A DNA stretch of 64,000 nt, from the NCBI RefSeq assembly GCF_019266065.1, contig NZ_LPNR01000111.1, positions 62,001-126,000 of the forward strand, given 5' to 3'. The position numbers and the translations under genes are program-made. Of this stretch, positions 1 through 7,904 are shown in pieces. Source of the DNA: Nocardia sp. MH4. Lineage in GTDB: Bacteria; Actinomycetota; Actinomycetes; Mycobacteriales; Mycobacteriaceae. Numbering within the stretch: position 1 is the first letter of the stretch; the number at the start of each line of letters is the position of its first letter. The notes beneath the pieces were generated by a model. The model was not told the origin of the DNA, searched no databases, and saw only the letters and a program-made list of their open reading frames with translations.

Positions 1-987
1 CCGACCCTGCCGCCCGGGATCGATGCCGTGATCGCCCGGGCGCTCGCCAAGGACCCGGCCGAAAGGTTCGGCAGCTGTGCGGAGTTCGCGCAGGCGGCGG
101 TGGATGCGCTGGGTGGCGTGACCGGCGCGTCGGCACAGCCGTCGGCCACGTCCGCGCCGAATCATCCAGTGCTGTCGGCCCTTGCGCCGGCGGCGCATGC
201 GCCGGCATCGCAGGGGGTGCGCGCTCCCGGTCCGGGAGGTTCGGCGCCGCAGCGAGCCGGCGCATTGCCGACGTCGAGCTCGACGGCGACCCTGGTGACG
301 GCGCCACCTTCTGGAGCCCGGCCGCCGATCGCCGGTGGCCCCGGCTGGAGCGCGGGACCGCCCGGCTACGGCTCGTATCCGGCCGCGCGATCCGCCTCAC
401 CGCGCAAGGCGGTGTCGTCGCGCTGGCGCGCGCTCGCGGTCGCCCTGCTGGTCCTGGCCATGGTCGCCGGTATCGGCGTGGTCGGGATCGGCGCGATCTA
501 CTGGAAGTTCGTGCGACCCGGCCGGATCGCGCCGCCGCCGGTGGCGTCGTGGGGCGAGCACCGCTCGCTGCTCTACGACTTCTCCCAGATCCTGCCGAAG
601 GACCCGACCGCCACCGGCTGGTCGGAATCGACGTGTTTCGCCACGGGCGCGCTGGTCGTGCACACCGGTGATCCGGTGCCGATCCGGCAGATCACCTGCA
701 CCGACTCCCAGGGCGTCACCTCCTGGTACACCCAGTACGCCACGTCCGCCGACGCGGACGCCTATCTCGACCGGCACGCCACGGCGGACCCCACGACCAC
801 CCGTGGCGCCGCCGTCGGCGCCAACGCCACCGTCACGGCCTGGCGTCCCCGCGCCGGTGAGCCGTTCACCCTCGCGGTGCGCCGTGCCGTCGACGGCGTC
901 GGCCAGCCGGTCATCGTCGAGGTCGCCGCGCCCGGCGGCTCGTTCGAATCGACCCAGCTCAACTGGTACCTGTGGGCGCCGCTGTAG
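1..987 (+). CDS. Ser/Thr protein kinase, C-terminal part (5' truncated by window edge)
   Basis: The frame is open from base 1. It starts in the last helix of a Hanks-type kinase domain (ARALAKDPAERF, typical of the PknB/PknD C-lobe end). A Pro/Ala/Ser-rich juxtamembrane linker of about 100 residues follows. One transmembrane helix lies at about bases 430-504, flanked by arginines, then an extracytoplasmic domain of about 160 residues with two cysteines (STCF and ITCT). The family phosphorylates proteins on Ser/Thr and usually couples an external sensor to a cytoplasmic kinase. Here the catalytic loop lies outside the window, so activity cannot be judged. The sensor domain matches no named repeat (no PASTA motif seen). 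Confidence 0.85.
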   Translation, partial: PTLPPGIDAVIARALAKDPAERFGSCAEFAQAAVDALGGVTGASAQPSATSAPNHPVLSALAPAAHAPASQGVRAPGPGGSAPQRAGALPTSSSTATLVTAPPSGARPPIAGGPGWSAGPPGYGSYPAARSASPRKAVSSRWRALAVALLVLAMVAGIGVVGIGAIYWKFVRPGRIAPPPVASWGEHRSLLYDFSQILPKDPTATGWSESTCFATGALVVHTGDPVPIRQITCTDSQGVTSWYTQYATSADADAYLDRHATADPTTTRGAAVGANATVTAWRPRAGEPFTLAVRRAVDGVGQPVIVEVAAPGGSFESTQLNWYLWAPL

Positions 988-1043
988 CCATCCGCCACGC
1001 GCCGAGCGACATCTCGATCCGGGCGATCTCGGGGCCGCGGCGA

Positions 1044-1049
1044 TAGCCT
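1044..1049 (+). promoter_or_regulatory. Predicted leaderless -10 (TAGCCT) of pruA
   Basis: TAGCCT ends 6 nt before the ATG at 1056, the spacing at which transcription would begin on the start codon. There is no clear Shine-Dalgarno in the gap. Confidence 0.5.
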
Positions 1050-1055
1050 CGGAGT

Positions 1056-2687
1056 ATGGACGCTGTCACGGTGGTTCCGGTGCCCGCGAACGAGCCAGCG
1101 CAGTCGTACGCGCCGGGGACGGCGGGGCGGGAGCGGCTGCGGGCGCGGCTGGCCGAGATCGCGGGGGAGTGCGTCGACGTGCCGCTGGTGATCGGGGGAC
1201 AGGAGCGGGGCGGCGACGGTGAGCGGCACGGGATCGTGGCGCCGCACCGGCGATCGCTGGTGCTGGGGACCTACACCGACACCACGCACGAGGAGGCGAG
1301 CGACGCGATCGAGGCGGCGGTGCTGGCGGCGCCGCAGTGGCGCGACCTGTCCTTCGACGAGCGGGCCGCGGTCTTCCTGCGCGCGGCCGATCTGATGTCG
1401 GGACCGTGGCGTGAGACCGTGGCGGCGGCGACCATGCTCGGGCAGTCCAAGTCGGCGGTGCAGGCCGAGATCGACGCGCCGTGCGAGCTGGTCGACTTCT
1501 GGCGGTTCAATGTCGCCTACGCGCGGCAGATCCTCGAGGAGCAGCCGCGATCGGGGCCCGGCGTCTGGAACCGGATGGACTACCGGCCGCTGGAGGGCTT
1601 CGTCTACGCGATTACCCCGTTCAACTTCAGCGCCATCGCGGGCAATCTGCCCACCGCGCCCGCGCTGATGGGCAATACCGTGATCTGGAAGCCCGCACCC
1701 ACCCAGACCTTGGCGGCGTGGGTCACGATGCGGATCTTGATCGCGGCGGGCCTGCCGCCCGGGGTGATCAATCTGGTCACCGGCGACGGCAGGAACCTCT
1801 CCGAGATCGCGCTGTCCGATCCGCGCCTGGCCGGTATTCATTTCACCGGCTCGACCCGCACCTTCCAGCACCTGTGGCAGCAGGTCGGCGCGAATATCGG
1901 TGGCTACCACAGCTATCCGCGCCTGGTCGGGGAGACCGGCGGCAAGGACTTCATCCTGGCGCACCCCTCCGCCGATCCGGAGGCGTTGTCCACGGCCATG
2001 ATTCGCGGCGCCTTCGAGTATCAGGGCCAGAAGTGCTCGGCCGCCTCGCGCGCCTACGTGCCGCGATCGCTGTGGCGGACGATGGGCGAGAAGTTCCTGG
2101 CCACGGTGGGGGAGCTGACCTACGGCGATGTCGCCGATCTCGCGAATTTCGGTGGGGCGCTGATCGATCAGCGCGCCTACGACAAGTCGGTGGCCGCCAT
2201 CGAGCGCGCCAGGGACGCGGGAATCACCATCGCCGCGGGCGGCACCTACGACGACAGCGTGGGGTGGTTCGTCCGGCCGACGGTGCTGCTCGCCGACGAT
2301 CCGCACGACGAGGCCTTCCGGACCGAGTACTTCGCGCCGATCCTCTCGGTGTACGTCTACGACGACGACGCGCCCGACGCCTTCGAGGTGCTGCTGGCCG
2401 AGGTGGATTCGACCTCGCCCTACGCGCTCACCGGCGCGGTCTTCGCCCGCGACCGCGCGGTGATCGAGAAGGCCGCCGCCGCACTGCGCTACGCGGCGGG
2501 CAACTTCTACATCAACGACAAGCCCACGGGCGCGGTGGTCGGTCAGCAGCCGTTCGGTGGCGCCAGGGCCTCCGGCACCGACGACAAGGCGGGCTCTCCG
2601 CTGAACCTGCTGCGCTGGGTCGCCCCGCGCGTGCTCAAGGAGACCTTCGTCCCGCCGACCGGCTACCGCTATCCGCACATGGACTAG
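1056..2687 (+). CDS. pruA: L-glutamate gamma-semialdehyde (1-pyrroline-5-carboxylate) dehydrogenase
   Basis: A 543-residue aldehyde dehydrogenase of the P5C dehydrogenase branch (Rv1187 RocA/PruA type). It oxidises glutamate semialdehyde to glutamate with NAD+, the second step of proline degradation. Visible motifs are ITPFNF near residue 190, the general base Glu293 in VGETGGKDF, and the catalytic Cys327 in GQKCSAASR. Length is normal for the stand-alone enzyme. The proline dehydrogenase gene that follows it in M. tuberculosis is absent here; instead a convergent gene overlaps its stop codon. The start is ATG 1056, supported by the -10 located 6 nt upstream. Confidence 0.95.
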   Translation: MDAVTVVPVPANEPAQSYAPGTAGRERLRARLAEIAGECVDVPLVIGGQERGGDGERHGIVAPHRRSLVLGTYTDTTHEEASDAIEAAVLAAPQWRDLSFDERAAVFLRAADLMSGPWRETVAAATMLGQSKSAVQAEIDAPCELVDFWRFNVAYARQILEEQPRSGPGVWNRMDYRPLEGFVYAITPFNFSAIAGNLPTAPALMGNTVIWKPAPTQTLAAWVTMRILIAAGLPPGVINLVTGDGRNLSEIALSDPRLAGIHFTGSTRTFQHLWQQVGANIGGYHSYPRLVGETGGKDFILAHPSADPEALSTAMIRGAFEYQGQKCSAASRAYVPRSLWRTMGEKFLATVGELTYGDVADLANFGGALIDQRAYDKSVAAIERARDAGITIAAGGTYDDSVGWFVRPTVLLADDPHDEAFRTEYFAPILSVYVYDDDAPDAFEVLLAEVDSTSPYALTGAVFARDRAVIEKAAAALRYAAGNFYINDKPTGAVVGQQPFGGARASGTDDKAGSPLNLLRWVAPRVLKETFVPPTGYRYPHMD

Positions 2688-3394
2688 CGCCCGCTGACCA
2701 GCCGCAGGAGCACCGCGGGCAGCGCGTCGAGCACATCGGCGGACTGCTCGGCCGGGGTGCCGTAGGTGTGGGCGGCGACCGAGAACCCGGTGCCGAAGGA
2801 CGCGGAGGCCACCTCGGGGGTGTCCAGGTCCGACCAGCCCCACTTGCTGCCCTGCACCCCGGGCAGCTGGGCGGTGCCCCAGTTCTGGGGCGTGCCGTCG
2901 GCGGCGGTGTTGCTCGCGTCCGCCATCCAGCCGAAGATCGGCGAGCCCGGATCGGTGCGCTGCTTGGTGACCAGGAACTCGGTGAGATCGGCGGTGCTCG
3001 TGCTGGACCGGCCCCAGTCGGCGCTGCCATGCGTCGCGCGCAGCCCGTATTCGCTCGCGGTGGCTTCGATGGCCTGGGGATACTTGTTCGCCAGCTGGGT
3101 GGCCGCGCCGTCGTCGGAGTCGCGGATCATCCGTTCCGCCAGCGCGCGGTCCTCCGGCGCGCCGTCGCCGTGGCGCAGGGCGTAGTCGACGATGTAGAGC
3201 TTCGACATCGACAGCGCCGACCGCGATTCGTGCTCGTTGGCGGTGCCCCAGGAGAATCCGCCGGGCGTCCGCACCGACAGCGCCGTCCGCGACGGCACGG
3301 TGGCCGGGTCCTCGTCGGCGTTGGCGGCGGGCGCGCCGATCAGCAGACCGGTGGCGGCCGCCGCCACGCACCACATGACTGTTCGCCTGCTCAT
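2684..3394 (-). CDS. Secreted beta-lactamase-fold (serine hydrolase-like) protein
   Basis: 236 residues starting at ATG 3394 behind GGAGGA. An N-terminal signal peptide (MSRRTVMW, hydrophobic core, cleavage near ANA-DE) directs export. Ser62-Met-Ser-Lys65 fits the SxxK motif of class A beta-lactamase and penicillin-binding folds. SDDGAATQL (93-101) sits where the SxN motif would be, with Asp in place of Asn. KWGW occurs further on, where KTG would be expected. This resembles actinobacterial secreted or lipoprotein members of the fold with no proven lactamase activity. Its stop shares the self-complementary CTAG at 2684-2687 with the pruA stop. Function is unknown; a peptidoglycan-binding or hydrolase role is inferred from the fold only. 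Confidence 0.75.
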   Translation of the reverse strand: MSRRTVMWCVAAAATGLLIGAPAANADEDPATVPSRTALSVRTPGGFSWGTANEHESRSALSMSKLYIVDYALRHGDGAPEDRALAERMIRDSDDGAATQLANKYPQAIEATASEYGLRATHGSADWGRSSTSTADLTEFLVTKQRTDPGSPIFGWMADASNTAADGTPQNWGTAQLPGVQGSKWGWSDLDTPEVASASFGTGFSVAAHTYGTPAEQSADVLDALPAVLLRLVSGR

Positions 3395-3483
3395 GAGCGT
3401 CCTCCGGTTCTGTGCGACGGACCGATCGTGGGTATGAAACCCGAACGTCGCAGGTCGGCGCGGAAGGCGCGCGGCAGGACCGG

Positions 3484-4335
3484 TCAGATCAGTGGCTTGC
3501 CCCGGCGCTGTCTGCGGCGCATGTCGGCCAGAGTCAGGTTGAACGGAAAGTTGCGGATCACCCGCGGCAGCCGGCCCGTCACCCTGCCGCTCGCCCGCAT
3601 CAGCCGGTTGAGCGTGCGTTCGTCGCGGTCGGTCCAGGTCATACCCATCTCGTCGCGCAGGTGGGCGGGGAGCAGGCCGGTGGTGAACCAGCGGTGGAAC
3701 CGGGCGAACGGCAGCCGCAGGGCCGGGCTGATCATCTTCAGATCGAGCAGGTCGTCGAAGTAGGCCTTGATGGTGGCGTCGATGTGCGCCTGCGGCAGAT
3801 GTTCGGTCCAGTAGGCGTCGAAGGCGGCGCGATCGGCCGGCCACATCTGCCTCGGGACCTGCAAAGTAGTGCCCAGGCGGTGGGCGTATTCGTAGAAGGT
3901 GTCGGCGATGTCGTCGTCGGCGGGGCCGTAGATGCGGGCCATCACGTCGACCGCGCCCCAGTACAGGCACGCAGCCACCCACAGCTGCAGGTTCTTGTCG
4001 AAGGCGTTGTACTGCACCGGGCTGTCCGCGGTCGAGCGGACGTACTTGTGCGCGCCGTTGATCGCGGTCCGATAGGCGGCGCGATCGGCGTCATCGCCCA
4101 TCAGGGCCACCGAGAGATAGGTCAGGGTGGTGCGTGTTCGTTTCACCGGATGCCGCATGATGCTGCCGCTGTGGACTCGGGATTCCGCGACGCCGTAGCC
4201 GACGGGCGCCAGGCTGAGTTGCATGATCACGTTCGCGGTCGCGCCCCAGAAGGCGGTCGAACCGTCCACGTAGTCCCGGATGTCGAATTCGGCCGGTTCG
4301 GTGCGACCCGAACGTGCGCGAGCAAGGATGGTCAT
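3484..4335 (-). CDS. Oxygenase MpaB family protein (DUF2236)
   Basis: 283 residues, related to the MpaB/latex-clearing-protein superfamily, heme-binding oxygenase-like proteins common in Nocardia and Mycobacterium. Typical features are the all-helical layout, the N-terminal RDYVDGSTAFWG stretch, the central HPVKRTRTTLTYL segment and the tail NFPFNLTLADMRRRQR. The chosen start is ATG 4335, preceded by AAGGGG at 6 nt; an upstream in-frame ATG at 4350 has no ribosome site. A palindrome at 4366-4384 next to a TATAGT -10 suggests control by a TetR-like repressor not encoded next door. The substrate is unknown. Confidence 0.85.
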   Translation of the reverse strand: MTILARARSGRTEPAEFDIRDYVDGSTAFWGATANVIMQLSLAPVGYGVAESRVHSGSIMRHPVKRTRTTLTYLSVALMGDDADRAAYRTAINGAHKYVRSTADSPVQYNAFDKNLQLWVAACLYWGAVDVMARIYGPADDDIADTFYEYAHRLGTTLQVPRQMWPADRAAFDAYWTEHLPQAHIDATIKAYFDDLLDLKMISPALRLPFARFHRWFTTGLLPAHLRDEMGMTWTDRDERTLNRLMRASGRVTGRLPRVIRNFPFNLTLADMRRRQRRGKPLI

Positions 4336-4365
4336 CGTTGACCCCTTCATCGGTGAGAGAACTAT

Positions 4366-4384
4366 ATGATGAATGTCTCATCAT
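4366..4384 (-). promoter_or_regulatory. Operator-like palindrome in the MpaB-gene promoter
   Basis: ATGATGA-ATGTC-TCATCAT is a perfect 7-bp inverted repeat with a 5-bp centre. Read on the minus strand it is followed directly by CATATAGT, a plausible -10 for the gene starting at 4335. A bound protein would sit between -35 and -10. It also lies 65 bp ahead of the divergent ligase gene at 4449. Confidence 0.5.
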
Positions 4385-4436
4385 GTCGTCGGGGAGTCAA
4401 CGGACGGCGGCGCGCGCGGGCCGAACCGCGCCGCGT

Positions 4437-4442
4437 TAGCGT
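4437..4442 (+). promoter_or_regulatory. Predicted leaderless -10 (TAGCGT) of the FadD36-like gene
   Basis: TAGCGT ends 6 nt before ATG 4449 and no ribosome-binding site is visible between them. Confidence 0.45.
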
Positions 4443-4448
4443 GGACGG

Positions 4449-5876
4449 ATGCCCTACGGTCCGCCGCTGCTGCTCGCCTCGCTCGATCCGGTCGCCGTCG
4501 CCGCCGGTGCCGACATTCCCGACGCCGTCACCATCGATGATGCCACTCTGTCGCGCTCCGATCTGCTGGGTGCGGCGACCTCGGTGGCCGAGCGGATCGC
4601 GCGCGCCGACCGGGTCGCGGTGCTGGCCGAACCGACCGTGCGCACCGTGCTGGCCGTGGTCGGCTGTCTGATCGCCGGCGTGACGGTGGTGCCGGTGCCG
4701 CCCGATTCCGGTGCGGCCGAACTCGAGCACATCCTGCGCGATTCCGGTGCGCAGGCCTGGCTCGGCGCGGCGGCGGAGGGCACCGGGCTGCCGGTGGTGC
4801 CGGTGCGGCTGCACGCGCGGTCCTGGCACACCTACCCCGAACCCGATCCCGCGTCGACGGCCTTCATCCTCTACACCTCCGGGACCACCGGCGCGCCCAA
4901 GGGCGTGATGCTCAGCCGCGCTGCCATCGCGGCCGGCCTCGACGCGCTCGCCGAGGCGTGGGGCTGGACCTGGAAAGACACCCTCGTGCACGGGCTTCCG
5001 CTGTTCCACGTGCACGGGCTGATCCTGGGCCTGCTCGGGCCGCTGCGGGTCGGCAGCCCGGTGATCCACACCGGCAAGCCGACGCCCGAGGCCTACGCGG
5101 CGGCGGGCGGCAGCCTGTACTTCGGGGTGCCGACGGTGTGGTCACGGATCGTCGAAAAGCCCGATTCGGCACGGCAATTGGGCAAGGCGCGACTACTGGT
5201 GTCGGGGAGCGCGCCACTGCCGGTGCCGGTGTTCGAGAAGCTGGCCGAGCTCACCGGGCAGCCGCCGGTGGAGCGCTACGGCATGAGCGAAACCATGATC
5301 ACCCTGTCCACCCGCGCCGACGGCGAGCGCAGGCCGGGCTGGGTCGGCACGCCCGTGCGCGGCGTGGAAACCCGGCTGCGCGACGAATCCGACGCCGCGG
5401 TCCCGCATGACGGCGAGAGCATCGGCGCGCTCCAGGTGCGCGGCCCGATGCTGTTCGACGGTTACCTCAACCGTCCCGACGCCACCGCGGCGGACTGGAC
5501 CGAGGACGGCTGGTTCCGCACCGGTGACGTGGCCGTCATCGACGCCGACGGATTCCACCGCATCGTCGGACGCGAGTCCATCGACCTGATCAAGTCCGGC
5601 GGCTACCGGATCGGCGCCGGCGAGATCGAGACCGCGCTGCTCGGCCATCCGGCGGTCGCCGAGGTCGCGGTGGTCGGCCTGCCCGACGACGACCTGGGCC
5701 AGCGCATCGTCGCCTTCGTGGTGCCGCGCGACGGCGGTTCCGCCGAGCTCGGCACCGAGCTGATCGCCCATGTGGGCGCCCAGGTCTCGGCGCACAAGCG
5801 GCCCCGCGAGGTCCGGTTCGTCGACGCGCTGCCGCGCAACGCCATGGGCAAGGTGCAGAAGAAGCTGCTCGGCTGA
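4449..5876 (+). CDS. fadD36: Acyl-CoA synthetase, FadD36-like
   Basis: 475 residues of the ANL (adenylate-forming) family, short for a FadD and close in length and context to mycobacterial FadD36 (Rv1193). It would activate a carboxylic acid to its acyl-CoA via acyl-AMP. Motifs in order: P-loop YTSGTTGAPKG (142-152), RYGMSET (A5), WFRTGD (A7), IKSGGYRIGAGEIE (A8) and the C-terminal NAMGKVQKK, whose first lysine is the adenylation lysine. Malonyl- or short-acyl-CoA ligases share this length, so substrate is uncertain. The stop lies 1 nt from the convergent molybdopterin gene. Confidence 0.85.
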   Translation: MPYGPPLLLASLDPVAVAAGADIPDAVTIDDATLSRSDLLGAATSVAERIARADRVAVLAEPTVRTVLAVVGCLIAGVTVVPVPPDSGAAELEHILRDSGAQAWLGAAAEGTGLPVVPVRLHARSWHTYPEPDPASTAFILYTSGTTGAPKGVMLSRAAIAAGLDALAEAWGWTWKDTLVHGLPLFHVHGLILGLLGPLRVGSPVIHTGKPTPEAYAAAGGSLYFGVPTVWSRIVEKPDSARQLGKARLLVSGSAPLPVPVFEKLAELTGQPPVERYGMSETMITLSTRADGERRPGWVGTPVRGVETRLRDESDAAVPHDGESIGALQVRGPMLFDGYLNRPDATAADWTEDGWFRTGDVAVIDADGFHRIVGRESIDLIKSGGYRIGAGEIETALLGHPAVAEVAVVGLPDDDLGQRIVAFVVPRDGGSAELGTELIAHVGAQVSAHKRPREVRFVDALPRNAMGKVQKKLLG

Positions 5877-5877
5877 C

Positions 5878-6549
5878 TCAGCGGGGCCGTGTGGTGCTCC
5901 CGCGCGCGCTGAGTTTCCGGATCGGTCCGATCAGCGCGTGATAGATGGGCCGTACCGCGCGGCCGGGCAGATAGCGATGCCGTTCCTCCGCCCACACCCG
6001 CGCCCTGCGGTGGGCCGCGAGCGGGGAGAACCGTTCGGGATCGGGCGGCTCGCTGACGTGGAACTCGATGCGGCACAGGTGTTTCGTATTGACGAAGCCG
6101 TACTGGCTCGGGCTCACCAGCCGGATCGGCGCGCCGTGGTCGCTGTCGAGCGGTTGTCCGTCGAGCCGGTCGGCGAGCAGGACGTCGCCGGTCAGGACGT
6201 CGTCGAGCAGCACGATCGACTGGTATCCGTCGAGCCCCGCGAAGACGACGTGGCTGATCCGCGCGTCCGGGCGCAGCAGTGGTTCGACCCGCAGCCGGTA
6301 GAAGGTCTCGAAGGGGATGCCCTCCCAGCGCAGCCCGGTCGCCGACCATCCGGCGACGCAGTGGAAGTCGGCCAGCATCCGCGTTCGGGGGAGCTCCGCG
6401 AGTGCGGCCGGCGACAGCGTGACGGTGTCGGTGAGCGCTCCGCCGAGCTCGATTCCCGGATCGGCGGGGATCGGTGGCGGCGGGTGGTGGAGGTGGGTGC
6501 CGAAGCGCGGGAAGCCCTCGACCGCGCGTTGACCAGGGGGAAGTGCCAT
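5878..6549 (-). CDS. Molybdopterin-dependent oxidoreductase (sulfite-oxidase-like Moco domain)
   Basis: 223 residues, essentially one oxidoreductase molybdopterin-binding domain. Cys64 in DFHCVAGWSA is the expected Mo ligand of the sulfite-oxidase family, and HGAPIRLVSPSQYGFVNTKHL carries the usual cofactor-binding end of the domain. No signal peptide or Tat motif is seen, so it is probably cytoplasmic. The start is ATG 6549 with GGAGGA 5 nt upstream. A perfect 12-bp inverted repeat abuts this ribosome site (6559-6584), suggesting tight control by repressor binding or by RNA structure. The electron partner and substrate are unknown. Confidence 0.82.
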   Translation of the reverse strand: MALPPGQRAVEGFPRFGTHLHHPPPPIPADPGIELGGALTDTVTLSPAALAELPRTRMLADFHCVAGWSATGLRWEGIPFETFYRLRVEPLLRPDARISHVVFAGLDGYQSIVLLDDVLTGDVLLADRLDGQPLDSDHGAPIRLVSPSQYGFVNTKHLCRIEFHVSEPPDPERFSPLAAHRRARVWAEERHRYLPGRAVRPIYHALIGPIRKLSARGSTTRPR

Positions 6550-6558
6550 GACGATCCT

Positions 6559-6584
6559 CCAGTTATACGGTTCCGTATAACTGG
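6559..6584 (-). promoter_or_regulatory. Perfect 26-bp operator palindrome overlapping the Shine-Dalgarno
   Basis: CCAGTTATACGG-TT-CCGTATAACTGG is a flawless 12-bp inverted repeat with a 2-bp centre. On the minus strand its last bases TGG run into the GGAGGA ribosome site of the gene starting at 6549. It has the size and AT-centred look of a TetR-family operator. Confidence 0.75.
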
Positions 6585-6649
6585 CAGCCTAGCGCGGGTC
6601 GGCGCCGTCGTCGAGAGCCGGGGATTGACCTCGAGTGCGGTTCAGGTCC

Positions 6650-6655
6650 TACGGT
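6650..6655 (+). promoter_or_regulatory. Predicted leaderless -10 (TACGGT)
   Basis: TACGGT ends 6 nt before ATG 6662. TTGACC at 6625-6630 may be its -35, with a long 19-bp spacer. Confidence 0.45.
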
Positions 6656-6661
6656 CGGGGC

Positions 6662-7051
6662 ATGAGCGCAACGCTGACGCCCGAGCATCTCGACTACCTG
6701 GCCACCCAGAAATTGGGCAGGCTGGCGACCGTGCGGGCCGACGGGACCCCGCAGAACAACCCCGTCGGCTTCCGCTACAACGCCGAGCTCGGGACCATCG
6801 ACATCGCGGGCTGGAACATGGCCGCCTCCAAGAAGTTCCGCAATCTCGCCGACAACGAGCACGTCGCGTTCGTCGTCGACGACATCGCCTCGGTGCGGCC
6901 GTGGCGGGTGCGCTGTCTGGAGATCCGCGGCACCGCCGAGGCGCTGACCGAGGTCGAGTCCTACATCACCGAGCGCCCCGACGCGCTCATCCGAATCCAC
7001 CCGACCAGGGTCATCGCCTTCGGTCTCACCCCGGAATCCGTACCGCGCTGA
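6662..7051 (+). CDS. PPOX-class F420-dependent oxidoreductase / pyridoxamine-oxidase-fold protein
   Basis: 129 residues with the split beta-barrel of the flavin/deazaflavin oxidoreductase family (Rv1155 type). LGRLATVRADGTPQNNPVGF is the hallmark N-terminal strand pair, followed by AASKKFRNLADNEHVAFVVD. Mycobacterial relatives bind F420 or act as small flavin-binding reductases; TIGR03618/TIGR04023-type Nocardia proteins have this length. The start is ATG 6662; an in-frame ATG at 6635 would lie upstream of the predicted -10. The last 26 bases overlap the 3' end of the convergent sigma-factor gene. Confidence 0.85.
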   Translation: MSATLTPEHLDYLATQKLGRLATVRADGTPQNNPVGFRYNAELGTIDIAGWNMAASKKFRNLADNEHVAFVVDDIASVRPWRVRCLEIRGTAEALTEVESYITERPDALIRIHPTRVIAFGLTPESVPR

Positions 7052-7904
7052 GCTTTTCGGGGTTGCGCACGCAGTACACCGCCGTGACGACGCCGTCGGT
7101 GACCTCGATGGAGGTCACCTGGTCCAGGACGCCGTCGATCGTCACGGCCACGCCGGGCATCGCGTTGAAGACGCCGACGCGCACGCCCACCTCGCCCATT
7201 CGGTCGCCCTTGGCGAGCAGGCCGATGACCAAGCGCGCCACCTTGTCCGGGCCGAGGACCGGCCTGCGCACCGCGTTGACCACGCCGCCGCCGTCGCCGA
7301 TATAGACCACATCGGGCGCGAGCACGTCCATCAGCGCCTGCACATCGCCGGTGGCCGCCGCGATCGAGAACCGTTCCACCACCGACTGCGCCTCGGCCGG
7401 GGTCGCGATCGCGGTGTGCCGCTTCTCGTGCACGCGATCCCTGGCCCGCTGATTCAGTTGCCGCACCGCGGTTTCGGACTTGCCGACCGCCGCGGCGATC
7501 TCGGCGTAGCTGAACGCGAAGACCTCGCGGAGCACGAAGACCGCGCGCTGTACCGGCGTCAGCGTCTCCAGCACGAGCAGCATCGCGGTGGTCACCGCCT
7601 CGCCGGTCAGTACATGCTCGACCCCACCCTCGGACGCCGCCGCCAGCGGCTCGGGCAGCCACGGCCCGATGTACTCCTCGCGCCTGCGCGCGGCCGAGCG
7701 CAGCACGCCGATCGCCTGCCTGGTGACGATCTGGGCCAGGTAGGCGCGCGGATTCTCGACGCTCGCGTGGTCGGCCTCGCGCCAGCGCAGGTAGCTGTCG
7801 TGCAGCACGTCCTCGGCGTCGACGACCGAGCCGAGGATCTCGTAGGCGATGGAGAACAGCAGTCTGCGGTTCTCGGCGAACACCCGCTCGGGCTCGGTGG
7901 TCAC
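7026..7904 (-). CDS. ECF41-family RNA polymerase sigma factor (SigJ-like)
   Basis: 292 residues: sigma region 2 (about 1-77, DAEDVLHDSYLRW), the linker motif PWLPEP (81-86), region 4 (about 105-160, FSYAEIAAAVGKSETAVRQLNQRAR) and a SnoaL-like C-terminal domain (172-292) carrying DGGG at 204-207. WLPEPL and DGGG are the hallmarks of ECF41, whose fused C-terminal domain replaces a separate anti-sigma factor. The start is GTG 7904, overlapping the TGA of the upstream oxidoreductase (GTGA), so the two are translationally coupled. ECF41 factors are known to sit beside oxidoreductase, carboxymuconolactone decarboxylase or epimerase genes and to drive that operon. Confidence 0.92.
   Translation of the reverse strand: MTTEPERVFAENRRLLFSIAYEILGSVVDAEDVLHDSYLRWREADHASVENPRAYLAQIVTRQAIGVLRSAARRREEYIGPWLPEPLAAASEGGVEHVLTGEAVTTAMLLVLETLTPVQRAVFVLREVFAFSYAEIAAAVGKSETAVRQLNQRARDRVHEKRHTAIATPAEAQSVVERFSIAAATGDVQALMDVLAPDVVYIGDGGGVVNAVRRPVLGPDKVARLVIGLLAKGDRMGEVGVRVGVFNAMPGVAVTIDGVLDQVTSIEVTDGVVTAVYCVRNPEKLSAVRIPG

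Noticed and set aside
762..3374. Long antisense open frame (870 codons) across pruA
   Set aside because: It is the mirror frame of a high-GC gene: Arg/Gly/His-rich, low complexity, without domain motifs, and covered by the clear pruA reading on the other strand.
4335..4350. ATG 4350 as the start of the MpaB gene
   Set aside because: AAGGGG stands 6 nt before ATG 4335, whereas nothing like a ribosome site precedes 4350.
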